DNA of 64,000 bases from Anaerostipes sp. 992a (GCF_001940245.1 NZ_MJIG01000004.1:248001-312000), one strand, 5' to 3'. Counted from the first letter of the stretch, positions 53,855-62,885 are shown. The notes: generated by a model not told the origin, from the sequence alone. Numbers and translations are program-made.

Positions 53855-54274
53855 CTATTCCCGATAGGCAGCACAATTGTTCGGTGTCTCATAAACCAGT
53901 ACCTCTACAACGTGATACCCCTTTCCTTTCATAGAATCGTAAAAATATTTTGCGAAATTTTCCGCCGTCGGACGCATTGGCAGGGAAATAATATCAAAAT
54001 CTTCCTGCAGCAATGCATTGACCGTACTCAACTTTAAACTGTCATCTTCTATAATCAGTTTATGGTCAAATGCATTGACCATTCGTTTTACATCATCCTT
54101 CAGTTGGGAAAAATCTACTACCATTCCTCTGGTATTCCCCTCCGACTGAAGCTTATCATCCCCAACACTCACCACAACTCTCCAGCGATGTCCATGAATG
54201 TTGCTGCACTTTCCTTCATAACCTTTTAGAAAATGTGCCGCATCAAATTCATGTTCTGTTCTTAAAATATACAT
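53855..54274 (-). CDS. queD: 6-carboxy-5,6,7,8-tetrahydropterin synthase
   Basis: This 139-residue enzyme converts dihydroneopterin triphosphate to 6-carboxytetrahydropterin. It has the catalytic Cys23 and zinc histidines His14, His27 and His29 in HEFDAAHF and CSNIHGH. The C-terminal VYETPNNCA segment, with its substrate-binding glutamate, fits QueD. AAAGGAG lies 8 bases before the ATG at 54274, which is preferred to a start seven codons upstream. It is the first gene of the operon and sits behind a preQ1 riboswitch. Confidence 0.94.
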   Translation of the reverse strand: MYILRTEHEFDAAHFLKGYEGKCSNIHGHRWRVVVSVGDDKLQSEGNTRGMVVDFSQLKDDVKRMVNAFDHKLIIEDDSLKLSTVNALLQEDFDIISLPMRPTAENFAKYFYDSMKGKGYHVVEVLVYETPNNCAAYRE

Positions 54275-54358
54275 TCTTATAACTCCTTTATCCATTCCAC
54301 ACGCAGTGTTTTTATAGAATAGGAAAAGAAATTTCCTCTCCTATAAAAAGAATTTTAC

Positions 54359-54389
54359 AAAAAGGGACAGGCATACATACGCCTGTCCC
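54359..54389 (-). terminator. Riboswitch-linked terminator upstream of queD
   Basis: On the minus strand GGGACAGGC (54381-54389) pairs with GCCTGTCCC (54364-54372) and is followed by five T. It lies between the preQ1 aptamer and queD, so it is probably the expression platform. A second imperfect hairpin (about 54311-54351) lies closer to queD. Confidence 0.85.
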
Positions 54390-54411
54390 ACAAAGATTCT
54401 CCTCTTCGATT

Positions 54412-54460
54412 CTGGTCCTAGTTTTATTTATAGACAGGATGGTACAAGCGAACTGTCTTT
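54412..54460 (-). promoter_or_regulatory. preQ1-I riboswitch aptamer
   Basis: The minus strand carries GACAGTTCGCTTG...CCTGTC, then TATAAATAAAACTAGG. Stem P1 is GACAG/CTGTC and the A-rich tail ends in CTAGG, as in the preQ1-I class (B. subtilis queC leader: CTCTATAAAAAACTAAGG). It sits 140-190 bp before queD. Binding of preQ1 would favour the downstream terminator and switch off precursor synthesis. Confidence 0.8.
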
Positions 54461-54512
54461 ATCAGATCAGAAGCCTCTCCCATCTGATAACATATTCTAT
54501 TACATAAGATTC

Positions 54513-54541
54513 ATCTTATCATTATTTTCTATGCAAGTCAA
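54513..54541 (-). promoter_or_regulatory. Promoter of the queDE-folE-queC operon
   Basis: TTGACT (54536-54541) and TAAGAT (54513-54518) are separated by 17 bases. The -35 box overlaps the last codons of the response regulator gene, and the start site near 54506 places the aptamer at the 5' end of the RNA. The -10 box lies within the palindrome ATAAGAT-TC-ATCTTAT (54504-54519). Confidence 0.75.
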
Positions 54542-55401
54542 ATCTTTGCGATGATTCCTTCAATAAACTTCTTCGTATTAATCTTACCCGCGTAGGCAGT
54601 TGCATCCTTGATATGCTGCATCTCCTGTCGAACCTGACGAAAATCAAACAGAGTGGATGCATATTTGGTAAAAATAGGATCATAATAATCCTCGCATCCG
54701 ATTTCCGCCACATTAATCAGGGCCTTCTGGATCGTCCTTCGAATCCTCTGTTCCATATTCTTCCGATTCACAGCCAAATTCTCATTGCCGTAAAGCTTTC
54801 GGCACACATCCTCATAAACATCCTTTAGCCGATACTTACACATACGGTTGGCCGTCTGTGATCGATAAATCGCCTTTAACACCTCCTTGGTCTCTTCTGT
54901 TCCAGAAAATCCAACAATTCCGATTTCTGTAAAAATCTCATCGATCCTACTGTCAATATCCGGTTTTTGTGTAATCATCGGCTCCGTCTCTGATCCAAGC
55001 AACGCCTTCTTAATGGCACTCATGGACTGTTCTAGCTCAATCATCTTCTTCACATTTCCCAGTACAGAAACCGTTTCAATGGCATTCACCGGCTTATTAA
55101 TATAGAACATAACCCCGCTTTCGTAAGCCTTTGAAATCATCTCTGCATCCTCAACACAGGAAATCATAATAATCTTTCCATGAAACCCCTTTTGAACCGC
55201 TTCCTTTACGATCTCGATGCCTTCTTTTCCCGGCAATAAGAGATCAATCAGTAAAATATCCGGACGATAGAATAAGATATCTTCCACCGCATGACCGCCC
55301 TCCTCCAGCTGTGCGACCACTGTTCCAAGTTGATTCTGCCGAATTAACAGACTCAAGATCATGCGAATGCTTTTATCATCATCTATGATCATATATTTCA
55401 T
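54538..55401 (-). CDS. Response regulator with YcbB/GlnL-type output domain
   Basis: This 287-residue response regulator has a receiver domain (about 1-125) with the acidic pair in MIIDDDKS, the phosphorylated Asp53 in LLIDLLLPGKEG and Lys103 in INKPVNA. After a linker, the C-terminal part (about 150-287) resembles the YcbB domain of Bacillus GlnL, with helical segments such as TEETKEVLKAIYRSQ and YRLKDVYEDVC. GlnL controls glutamine use genes. The start at 55401 has GGGAGAGG upstream; 37 further codons are shadow sequence of the kinase gene. Its stop is followed directly by the queuosine operon promoter. Confidence 0.83.
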   Translation of the reverse strand: MKYMIIDDDKSIRMILSLLIRQNQLGTVVAQLEEGGHAVEDILFYRPDILLIDLLLPGKEGIEIVKEAVQKGFHGKIIMISCVEDAEMISKAYESGVMFYINKPVNAIETVSVLGNVKKMIELEQSMSAIKKALLGSETEPMITQKPDIDSRIDEIFTEIGIVGFSGTEETKEVLKAIYRSQTANRMCKYRLKDVYEDVCRKLYGNENLAVNRKNMEQRIRRTIQKALINVAEIGCEDYYDPIFTKYASTLFDFRQVRQEMQHIKDATAYAGKINTKKFIEGIIAKI

Positions 55402-56633
55402 CTTTCCTCTCCCTTCATTGGTAACCATATGGTAAATTCTGTCCCCTTTCCTTCCTGACTCTCTACCTGTATACTTCCCTTTCTTTTTTCTACAATTTCT
55501 TTGACATGGCACAATCCAATGCCACTGGATATTTCTCCGGTATGCACATCAAACTTGGTGGAAAATCCCGGCGAAAAGATACATTCCTGTATCTCTTTGC
55601 TCATGCCACAGCCGGTATCCATCACCGACAAAAAGAAATGATCCTCAATCTTATCATAAGTAACGCAGATTTCATCTCCATCCTCACATGCATCCACCGC
55701 ATTGATGATCAGATTATTTAAAATTACAAAAATATCATAATATTGCACCACTTTCCCGTCTGTAACGGAAAGAAAGCGGATATCCACCTGCTTCCCAAGA
55801 CTTTCCATTTGATGCATCATACTGGTTTTGATAATTTTAAATATTTCTTTAATATCCATCGTCTCAGACTCATCTACCTGTTTGATCATACTGGAAAGCC
55901 CAGATACCAGCCGATAATAATCCTTCTTGATCTCATGAATCTGAATCGCAACGTTCAATGCATCCTCATTCTTGCTCTCATCATAAATCTTATGAGCAAG
56001 CTTCATAGCACCTTCCAGATCCTTTTGGGATTTTTTCAGATAAAATACCTCCGCATAGATATTCACAAGAAAATCATTGAGCCGCTCGTATCTTTTCTGA
56101 TGTTCCCGTTGAATGATCAACAGACGATGATGATCGTAGGTGACGCTCAGCACCCAGATGGCAGCACAGCGAATCAAGGCACAAAGCAACAACAGGCGCA
56201 GAGAAATCCGATCCATCCCGTCTAATATCATGACCTCCACCAGATTGCTGATAAAATCAATGATTCCCACTACTATAATTTTTTCTGTTCTGCCTCTATT
56301 CTTTAATTCCTGCAACAGGATGCTGCATAAACTTCCATATACAATATAATAGGTAAATGTAGAATATGCAAGCTGCATTTGCTGTCCTGCAACACCCTGA
56401 GGACCAATCGTATAAATTATCCAACGCAAAGCAGTTGCAAACACCCCGCTGTAAAGCGCAAGCAGGAACGGTGGATATTTCTCAGTACCATTGGCCATCC
56501 AGAATCCAAGTAAGATAACCCCGATCGTAACATAAAAATGAATGCCAGGGACTGGAGCAAAATAAAACTGGCTTACGACTCCTACTAGAAATCCATATTT
56601 TATGTAATTGGGTATTTTTATTTTTTTCTTCAT
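55398..56633 (-). CDS. Membrane sensor histidine kinase (GlnK/YcbA-like)
   Basis: This 411-residue kinase has about six N-terminal membrane helices (10-170) and a coiled region. The probable phospho-acceptor His233 is in IQIHEIKKDYYRL. The ATP domain has an N-box (LNNLIINAVDACED), G1 (DTGCGMSK) and G2 (SSGIGLCHV). No extracellular sensor domain is seen, so it may sense ligand within the membrane or via a partner protein. Its stop overlaps the response regulator start (ATGA). AAGGAAAG precedes the ATG at 56633. It is divergent from the transporter operon at 56864-59880, which is its likely target. Confidence 0.87.
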   Translation of the reverse strand: MKKKIKIPNYIKYGFLVGVVSQFYFAPVPGIHFYVTIGVILLGFWMANGTEKYPPFLLALYSGVFATALRWIIYTIGPQGVAGQQMQLAYSTFTYYIVYGSLCSILLQELKNRGRTEKIIVVGIIDFISNLVEVMILDGMDRISLRLLLLCALIRCAAIWVLSVTYDHHRLLIIQREHQKRYERLNDFLVNIYAEVFYLKKSQKDLEGAMKLAHKIYDESKNEDALNVAIQIHEIKKDYYRLVSGLSSMIKQVDESETMDIKEIFKIIKTSMMHQMESLGKQVDIRFLSVTDGKVVQYYDIFVILNNLIINAVDACEDGDEICVTYDKIEDHFFLSVMDTGCGMSKEIQECIFSPGFSTKFDVHTGEISSGIGLCHVKEIVEKRKGSIQVESQEGKGTEFTIWLPMKGEER

Positions 56634-56688
56634 TTTTCTTTCCTTTTTGAATCTTTTTCCTAATATTTTTGACATTTTTTTAATTTTT

Positions 56689-56718
56689 TTGTAGTTTTTT
56701 GTAACCCCTATGTATAAT
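56689..56718 (+). promoter_or_regulatory. Possible promoter of the rmlD-like/symporter operon
   Basis: TTGTAG (56689-56694) and TATAAT (56713-56718) are separated by 18 bases. The leader of about 140 bases before 56864 has no clear riboswitch. The kinase gene must be read from the opposite strand of the same 230-bp gap. Confidence 0.45.
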
Positions 56719-56863
56719 TATTTTATCATAGATTTATAGTATTTACTAATGATCAATGATATCAGTCCTTTTTTACATTTGTAGATTAGGGCTGTTTTCT
56801 TGCGGATACACATCTGTATGTTTCCACAGGAAAATACAAATATTATATTAAGGAGATGAAACA

Positions 56864-57718
56864 ATGAATAAGACAAAAATCTGGATTGCCGGAGCCAATG
56901 GACAATTAGGAACTGCCATCTGTGATCAGATTGACTATACCAAGTATACCTTATTATCTACGGATATCGACTTGGATATTACAAATCTGGAAGAGGTTAC
57001 TTCTTATATTAACATGACACATCCAAACGTCATTATCAATTGTGCCGGTATGACCGATCTGGAAGAATGTGAAAAGGATATGATTCAGGCATATAAGGTC
57101 AATGCCATTGGTGCCCGCAACTTATGTGCAGCTTCCCGTTCTATCGGAGCTAAATTTGTTCAGATTTCCACCGATGATGTCTTTGACGGAAGACGCCAGG
57201 TTGCATTAAATGAATTTGACAATGTCTTTCCGATCACTATCTATGGTAAATCCAAATTAGCAGGAGAAAATTTCGTTCGTGAATTAAATCCAAAGCATCT
57301 GATCATCCGAAGCTCCTGGATTTATGGAAATGGAGAAAACAATTTCGTATCTCATATCTTGAAAGAGGCGAAAACAAAATCCGTCATTCAGGTTCCTTCT
57401 GACCAATTCAGTACTCCAACCAGTGCCAAAGAACTCGCAAAATTTATCCTGCATCTGCTGGAAACCAATGAGTACGGCACCTATCATGCTTCCTGCGAAG
57501 GTATGTGCAGCCGTTATGAATTCGCTAAGGTAATCTTAAAGCTTGCCGGCATTACTGATGTAACCGTCGAGCCAGTATTATCCGCATCGGGCGAATCTGT
57601 TGTCAGCCGAGGCCGTTACACTATCCTGGACAATCTCATGATGAAGCTTACTGATAGCTATGAAATGCCTCAGTGGAGAGATGCCTTAGCTGATTATATC
57701 AATTCTTTAAACAAATAG
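56864..57718 (+). CDS. RmlD-like NAD(P)-dependent sugar nucleotide reductase
   Basis: This 284-residue extended SDR protein has the N-terminal motif WIAGANGQLGTAI, the catalytic YGKSK in ITIYGKSKLAGE, and a C-terminal substrate domain. It fits dTDP-4-dehydrorhamnose reductase (RmlD). No rmlABC genes are near, and its partners are a symporter and a binding protein, so a housekeeping rhamnose role is not certain. AGGAGA precedes the ATG. It is the first gene of a three-gene operon (gaps of 11 and 15 bp). Confidence 0.8.
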   Translation: MNKTKIWIAGANGQLGTAICDQIDYTKYTLLSTDIDLDITNLEEVTSYINMTHPNVIINCAGMTDLEECEKDMIQAYKVNAIGARNLCAASRSIGAKFVQISTDDVFDGRRQVALNEFDNVFPITIYGKSKLAGENFVRELNPKHLIIRSSWIYGNGENNFVSHILKEAKTKSVIQVPSDQFSTPTSAKELAKFILHLLETNEYGTYHASCEGMCSRYEFAKVILKLAGITDVTVEPVLSASGESVVSRGRYTILDNLMMKLTDSYEMPQWRDALADYINSLNK

Positions 57719-57729
57719 GAGGATACACT

Positions 57730-59013
57730 ATGACAACGAAAACAGAAAAGAAAAAAATCGGGCTTACCACACTGATTTTTATTTCTCTTATCGCGGGGGC
57801 AGTAGTTGGAATTTTGATGCACTACTTTATGCCAGCCGGATACATCCGAGATGAAATTTTTGTAAATGGCATCTTCTACATTCTCGGACAGGGATTCATT
57901 CGATTAATGCAGATGTTGGTAGTACCTCTGGTATTCTGCTCCCTGATCTGCGGAGCATCTGCTATCGGTGATACCAAAACACTGGGTAAAGTAGGCGTAA
58001 AAACAATCTGTTTCTATCTTTTTACCACTGCTGTAGCCGTTACAGTAGCCATTACGGTGGCCCGATGCATCAACCCTGGTATCGGACTTGATATTTCTTC
58101 CATCGAAAAAGGAGAAGCCACCATTGCTGAAAAAACAAGCTTTGCAGATACACTGCTCAATATCATTCCAAAGAACCCTATTCAAAGTCTGGCCGAAGGT
58201 GAGATGCTTCAAATCATCGTATTTGCGCTGATCATTGGTATTATCCTTGCCAAATTAGGGGATAAAGCAGATACGGTTTCCAGTTTCTTCACACAATTTA
58301 ATGACATTATGATGGAAATGACCAGCATGGTCATGGGACTGGCTCCAATCGGTGTGTTCAGCTTAATCGCAAAGACATTCGTAGGAATCGGATTTGATGC
58401 TTTTGTTCCAATGTTAAAATACATGGGATCTGTTATGGGCGGTCTGGTACTGCAGTGTCTGGTCGTTTATATGATATTATTAAAATTATTCACCGGATTA
58501 AATCCTTTACGTTTCCTGAAGAAGTTTCTTCCGGTTATGGGATTTGCTTTCTCAACCGCAACTTCCAACGCTACGATTCCGTTATCCATCGATACATTGG
58601 ATAAGAAAATGGGAGTATCCAAACGGATTTCTTCCTTCACCATTCCATTAGGTGCAACCATCAACATGGACGGAACTGCTATCATGCAGGGGGTCGCTGT
58701 CGTATTTGCCGCTCAGGCGTATGGAATTCCTTTAGGAATCGGCGATTACGTTACCGTTATCGCAACTGCCACTTTAGCTTCTGTAGGAACCGCTGGTGTT
58801 CCTGGTGTTGGATTGATTACGTTATCTATGGTATTCGCCTCTGTCGGACTTCCAGTAGAAGCCATCGCACTGATCATGGGTATCGACCGAATCCTCGATA
58901 TGGCACGTACTGCGGTTAACATCACCGGTGACGCTGTATGTACTACCATCGTTGCCTGTCAGGATGGATCCTGTGATAAAGAGGTATTCTATGCTGACGT
59001 TCCTTCAAAATAA
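57730..59013 (+). CDS. Dicarboxylate/amino acid:cation symporter (DAACS)
   Basis: This 427-residue membrane protein belongs to the GltP/DctA/GltPh family, which imports glutamate, aspartate, C4-dicarboxylates or serine/threonine with Na+ or H+. The N-terminal segment RLMQMLVVPLVFCSLICG, the substrate-site loop STATSNATIPLS, the NMDGT motif in GATINMDGTAIMQG, and RILDMARTAVNITGDA near the C-terminus are all present. AGGAGG precedes the ATG. The partner genes (a binding lipoprotein and the two-component system) suggest an amino acid, but the substrate cannot be fixed from the sequence. Confidence 0.93.
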   Translation: MTTKTEKKKIGLTTLIFISLIAGAVVGILMHYFMPAGYIRDEIFVNGIFYILGQGFIRLMQMLVVPLVFCSLICGASAIGDTKTLGKVGVKTICFYLFTTAVAVTVAITVARCINPGIGLDISSIEKGEATIAEKTSFADTLLNIIPKNPIQSLAEGEMLQIIVFALIIGIILAKLGDKADTVSSFFTQFNDIMMEMTSMVMGLAPIGVFSLIAKTFVGIGFDAFVPMLKYMGSVMGGLVLQCLVVYMILLKLFTGLNPLRFLKKFLPVMGFAFSTATSNATIPLSIDTLDKKMGVSKRISSFTIPLGATINMDGTAIMQGVAVVFAAQAYGIPLGIGDYVTVIATATLASVGTAGVPGVGLITLSMVFASVGLPVEAIALIMGIDRILDMARTAVNITGDAVCTTIVACQDGSCDKEVFYADVPSK

Positions 59014-59028
59014 AAGGGGGATTGTATT

Positions 59029-59880
59029 ATGAAGCACACTCGTTTACGTTCTTTTTTGCTTCTGTTTCTCTGTTTTGTCATTTTCATGACTGGGTGTCAA
59101 GCCGGTTCTTCAGATAAGAATACATCTTCTACAGAGAAAAAGGACTACAACATTGAAATCACCGACGATATTCAGAAAATTATCGACCGCGGATACTTAA
59201 TTGTTGGCTGTAAGACTGATGTTCCAGGATTTGGATATTATAATGCCGAATCCAAAACCTGGTCTGGAATGGAAGTGGATCTTGCCTATCAGCTAGCAGG
59301 AAAAATCTTTGATACCACCCCAGAAAAAGCCAAAAAGGAAAAATTAGTTACCTTCGTAAAGGCCACAGTGGAAAATCGAAGCACACTGTTAGTGGAACAT
59401 ACTGTAGACTGCGTCATCGCCACCTTTACCATTACCAAGGAACGCCAGGAGGCTTTCCTATTCTCTGATTCTTATTATACCGATGCCATCGGATTAATGG
59501 TAAAAAAGACTTATTCTGATAAAAACAGCCTGGGAACCACCGGAATCACTTCCATCAAAAAATTAGATGGTAAGAAGGTGGGTGTTGCAAAAAATGCCGA
59601 TACCAGAGCCCATATGCTCAATTACATCAGACAACGCTCTTTGAATGTGGCACCGATTTTCTTCGAATATTCTTCTTACGAAGCACTTTATAGAGCACTG
59701 AAAAATGGCACCATCGATGTATTTGCTGTTGATACCAGTATCCTGAATGGTTATCTGGATGACAGCCTTACCATCCTTCCTGACCGTTTTGCACAACAAA
59801 ATTACGGAGTAGCCGCTCCGAAGGACAGCCAGGGCCTGATCGATGCTGTCAACGTAGTCATTGACCAGTACGGTTATTAA
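59029..59880 (+). CDS. Amino-acid-binding lipoprotein (solute-binding protein family 3)
   Basis: This 283-residue lipoprotein has a signal peptide with lipobox FMTGC (Cys23). The mature part is a type 3 solute-binding fold: IIDRGYLIVGCKTDVPGFGYY, WSGMEVDLAYQLAGKIF, LFSDSYYTDAIGLMV, and LDGKKVGVAKNADTR. Such proteins normally deliver amino acids to ABC permeases, but no permease or ATPase of that type is nearby. It follows the DAACS symporter by 15 bp. It may hand substrate to that carrier or act as a co-receptor for the adjacent kinase; both ideas are inference. Confidence 0.9.
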   Translation: MKHTRLRSFLLLFLCFVIFMTGCQAGSSDKNTSSTEKKDYNIEITDDIQKIIDRGYLIVGCKTDVPGFGYYNAESKTWSGMEVDLAYQLAGKIFDTTPEKAKKEKLVTFVKATVENRSTLLVEHTVDCVIATFTITKERQEAFLFSDSYYTDAIGLMVKKTYSDKNSLGTTGITSIKKLDGKKVGVAKNADTRAHMLNYIRQRSLNVAPIFFEYSSYEALYRALKNGTIDVFAVDTSILNGYLDDSLTILPDRFAQQNYGVAAPKDSQGLIDAVNVVIDQYGY

Positions 59881-59889
59881 TTATATGAG

Positions 59890-59939
59890 AAAGAGGATTG
59901 CTCCCGTCAAACACAGACGAGACAATCCTCTTTTCTTAT
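59890..59939 (+). terminator. Bidirectional terminator between convergent operons
   Basis: AAGAGGATTG (59891-59900) pairs with CAATCCTCTT (59923-59932), with an inner CGTC/GACG. T-rich ends on both strands serve the symporter operon and the trpXYZ-like operon. Confidence 0.88.
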
Positions 59940-59956
59940 TGATTCTTATTTATTTT

Positions 59957-60736
59957 TTACAGATCATTACCAACTTCAATACTGATCTCATTGAATTTAT
60001 CCAAAATGTGATCAATTCCAACCTTCTGCTTTTCTTCACCCTTTAAATCCATAATCGCTTTTCCCTGATGCATCATGATCAAACGATCTCCGTATTCTAC
60101 TGCATATCTCAGGTTATGGGTAACCATAATAGCGGTTAACCCCTTTTCCCTTACAAAACGCTGAGTCAGCATCATATTAATATCTGCCGTCTTCGGATCC
60201 AGTGCTGCTGTATGCTCATCTAAAATCAGAAAATCAAGTGGTGTCATCGTAGACATCAAAAGTGCCAATGCCTGCCTCTGCCCGCCAGACAGGGAACCAA
60301 CCTTTACATGAAGCTTATCCTCCAGTCCAAGATTCAACTGACTTAGCAGTTCTTTATAGGCATTGATCCTCTTTCGATTGGTACCAAAACGAAGATTAAA
60401 GCTTTTTCCTTTGTTATCTGCCAATGACATATTTTCCAAAATGGTCATGCTGGGACACGTTCCCATAGAGGGATCCTGATATACCCTTCCTATGGTTTCA
60501 TAACGCTTATATTCCTTTACTTTTGTAATATCCTTCCCATTGATATAGATAGAACCGGCATCTGGCTGAACACTTCCACAGATCATATTTAACATAGATG
60601 TTTTTCCAGATCCATTACTTCCGATCACCGCAATAAACTCGCCTTTTTCTACTTTCAAATTAAAGTTTTTGAAGAGACACATTTCATTAATGGTTCCTAA
60701 ATTATAATATTTATCAATATTTCTTAATTCCAGCAT
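59957..60736 (-). CDS. TrpZ-like ABC transporter ATP-binding protein
   Basis: This 259-residue ABC ATPase has Walker A GSNGSGKTS, signature LSGGQRQALALL, Walker B LDFLILDEHTAAL and a His switch in VTHNL. It pairs with the permease whose stop codon directly precedes its ATG. The gene set of lipoprotein, BPD_transp_2-type permease and ATPase corresponds to TrpXYZ of streptococci. The tryptophan T-box upstream supports that substrate. It is the last gene of the operon. Confidence 0.9.
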   Translation of the reverse strand: MLELRNIDKYYNLGTINEMCLFKNFNLKVEKGEFIAVIGSNGSGKTSMLNMICGSVQPDAGSIYINGKDITKVKEYKRYETIGRVYQDPSMGTCPSMTILENMSLADNKGKSFNLRFGTNRKRINAYKELLSQLNLGLEDKLHVKVGSLSGGQRQALALLMSTMTPLDFLILDEHTAALDPKTADINMMLTQRFVREKGLTAIMVTHNLRYAVEYGDRLIMMHQGKAIMDLKGEEKQKVGIDHILDKFNEISIEVGNDL

Positions 60737-61615
60737 CTACTTCACCTTCTTCTTTCTATCCATGGTTGCGATCAAAATAATCAAAAACAGCGTAGAAGTA
60801 ATCAGCTTCATATCGGTTGCAGACATTCCAAGCTCAATTGCAGCTGCCACACAACCTTTATACAGAATCGCTCCGATCACCACTGATGTAGTCGCCTTTA
60901 TCTTAGATACATTTTTAAAGATATTGGTCCCAATAATAACACTGGCAAGACCGATGACCATGGTACCTGTTCCCATGGAAATATCAAAAAATCTCTGCTG
61001 CTGACACATAACACAGCCTGAAAGTGCTACCAGTCCATTGGCAATGGCAAGTCCTACGATTTTTACCTTTCCACTGTCCTTGGCAAGGGAGGTGACGATG
61101 GTTTCATTGTCACCAACTGCTCTTAGTAAATATCCGGAACGGGTAATCAAATACGCATCCAGCAGAAGCTTTCCAACAAGCGCTACTACCAGTATGATGA
61201 TCATGGTTTTATAAGGTTTGATTCCTCCCTGAAAAATTCCATCCATAACGCTGTTTTTAAAGATTGTTTCTTCTCCAAACAGCGGTAGATTGGCCTTTCC
61301 AGCAATCCGAAGATTGATTGAATATAAAGCTGTCATAACAATGATACTGGACAACAGGTCTCTGACTTTAAACTTTACGTGGATAACTCCTGTCGCAACT
61401 CCGGATATTGCTCCAGCCAGCGTTGCTATGAACAACGTTGCATAGGGATTGACCCCTTTCATAATCAAAACAGCAGTAACGGCTGCCCCCAGCGGGAAGC
61501 TGCCGTCTACTGTCAGATCCGGAAAATCCAAGATTCTATATGTAATGTATACACCAAGGGACATAATCGCATAGATCATTCCCTGCTCTAAAACTCCTGT
61601 AATTAAGGATCCCAT
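60737..61615 (-). CDS. TrpY-like ABC transporter permease
   Basis: This 292-residue inner-membrane permease of the branched-chain/ribose-type family has about eight or nine membrane segments. It starts MGSLITGVLEQGMIYAIMSLG and contains YRILDFPDLTVDGSFPLGAA, a conserved phrase of the PF04392-associated permeases. AGGAGG precedes the ATG. It follows the lipoprotein gene by 25 bp and abuts the ATPase. One permease gene is present, so it is probably a homodimer. Confidence 0.9.
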   Translation of the reverse strand: MGSLITGVLEQGMIYAIMSLGVYITYRILDFPDLTVDGSFPLGAAVTAVLIMKGVNPYATLFIATLAGAISGVATGVIHVKFKVRDLLSSIIVMTALYSINLRIAGKANLPLFGEETIFKNSVMDGIFQGGIKPYKTMIIILVVALVGKLLLDAYLITRSGYLLRAVGDNETIVTSLAKDSGKVKIVGLAIANGLVALSGCVMCQQQRFFDISMGTGTMVIGLASVIIGTNIFKNVSKIKATTSVVIGAILYKGCVAAAIELGMSATDMKLITSTLFLIILIATMDRKKKVK

Positions 61616-61640
61616 AAAAGATTCCTCCTAATCTGATTCT

Positions 61641-62639
61641 TTATTTTGATTCACTGATCTTGTCAAATGTTTCATCTGCTTTTACATCGTCGCTGATCTT
61701 GATCTTCATATTATCTGCAACTTTTTCATTAACATAAATCTTTGGTTCTGTGATCACTTCATAATTCATTTCAGAAGCTTTTTTCTCACCTTTCAATACT
61801 TTGGCTGCCATCTTACCTGTCTGTTCTCCAAGATCCATATAATCCAGACCTGCTGCTGCCAGACATCCGATCTTCACCTGTTCAATTTCAGATCCAAACA
61901 CTGGAATATTCTTCTCATTTGCCTTATCCAAAATAGTTGGAAGACTGGATACGACTGTATTATCGGTTAAGTTTACGATACAATCCACTTCCTTTAAGAT
62001 ACTGTCTGTTGCAGTTGGGATATCTGCACTTGCACTAACACCTCTTTCTACGACTTCGAAATCATAATCCTTAGCCAGCTTCTGGTAGGATGCAAGCTGA
62101 GAATCGGAATTGGTTTCGCTTGTTGTATGTAAGATACCAATCTTCTTTGCTTCTGGAAGAATCTGACGAATCAATTCTAACTGCTTTTCATATGGATAAG
62201 CATCGGAGGTTCCAGTAACTTCTCCCACCGGTTTTCCATCTTTATCTGCTAATTTTGCTGCAACTGGATCAGAAACTGCTGTATAGATAACAGGAATTCC
62301 CTCTTCTTCTGCCACGTTGTAACATGCCATAGCACTTGGTGTTGCAATGGCGCACATCAAATCCACCTCTTCAGAAAGGAAATTGGTTGCAATCTGAGAA
62401 GCTGCACCTGTATCGGACTGAGCATTTTCATACTTCACCTCCAGGTTTTCACCTTCTGTATATCCTTCTTCCTCTAACCCTTTTAAAAATCCTTCTCTAC
62501 AGTTATCCAAAGAACCATGCTCTGCAAACTGCTGGATTCCAATGGTTACCGCTTCTTCCTTCTCGGATCCTCCACATCCTGTTAACATTGTTCCTGCTAA
62601 AACTACGCTTAAACCGAGTGTTAATAATTTTTTTCTCAT
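61641..62639 (-). CDS. TrpX-like ABC transporter substrate-binding lipoprotein
   Basis: This 332-residue lipoprotein has lipobox MLTGC (Cys22) and the ABC-sub-bind (PF04392) fold: VTIGIQQFAEHGSLDNCREGFLKGL, YENAQSDTGAASQIA, and IGCLAAAGLDYMDLGEQTGKMAA. In this family TrpX binds tryptophan. A strong AAAGGAG site lies 8 bases before the ATG. An IS200-type element (62755-63470) separates it from the T-box leader (63537-63807) that would control it. Without the element the leader would be about 180 bases from the ATG. Confidence 0.9.
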   Translation of the reverse strand: MRKKLLTLGLSVVLAGTMLTGCGGSEKEEAVTIGIQQFAEHGSLDNCREGFLKGLEEEGYTEGENLEVKYENAQSDTGAASQIATNFLSEEVDLMCAIATPSAMACYNVAEEEGIPVIYTAVSDPVAAKLADKDGKPVGEVTGTSDAYPYEKQLELIRQILPEAKKIGILHTTSETNSDSQLASYQKLAKDYDFEVVERGVSASADIPTATDSILKEVDCIVNLTDNTVVSSLPTILDKANEKNIPVFGSEIEQVKIGCLAAAGLDYMDLGEQTGKMAAKVLKGEKKASEMNYEVITEPKIYVNEKVADNMKIKISDDVKADETFDKISESK

Positions 62640-62756
62640 TTTTCTTCTCCTTTACAATCCTTTTATTCCGTGAAAACAAGCATGAGTGTTCTGTATTCAT
62701 CTTATCCATCTACCGGGGGTTTTTATTACATAAAACTTCTTAATGAAATAAATCAC

Positions 62757-62779
62757 AACCACCGGCTCAGCCGGTGGTT
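62757..62779. repeat. End hairpin of the IS200-type element (tnpA 3' side)
   Basis: A perfect 11-bp stem with a single central base. Its core is the same as in the hairpin on the other side. Confidence 0.85.
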
Positions 62780-62885
62780 TGTACTTGCCCTATAAGGGCA
62801 AATTACCGGCACTAGAGTCTAAAGACTCATCGAATGGTTCGCCAACTGCAACATCATTTACCTATGGAGCCCTAAAGGGCTCATT

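Noticed and set aside
59029-59880. The solute-binding lipoprotein as part of the TrpXYZ-like ABC transporter
   Set aside because: It is on the opposite strand, belongs to a different binding-protein family, and the ABC operon already has its own lipoprotein.
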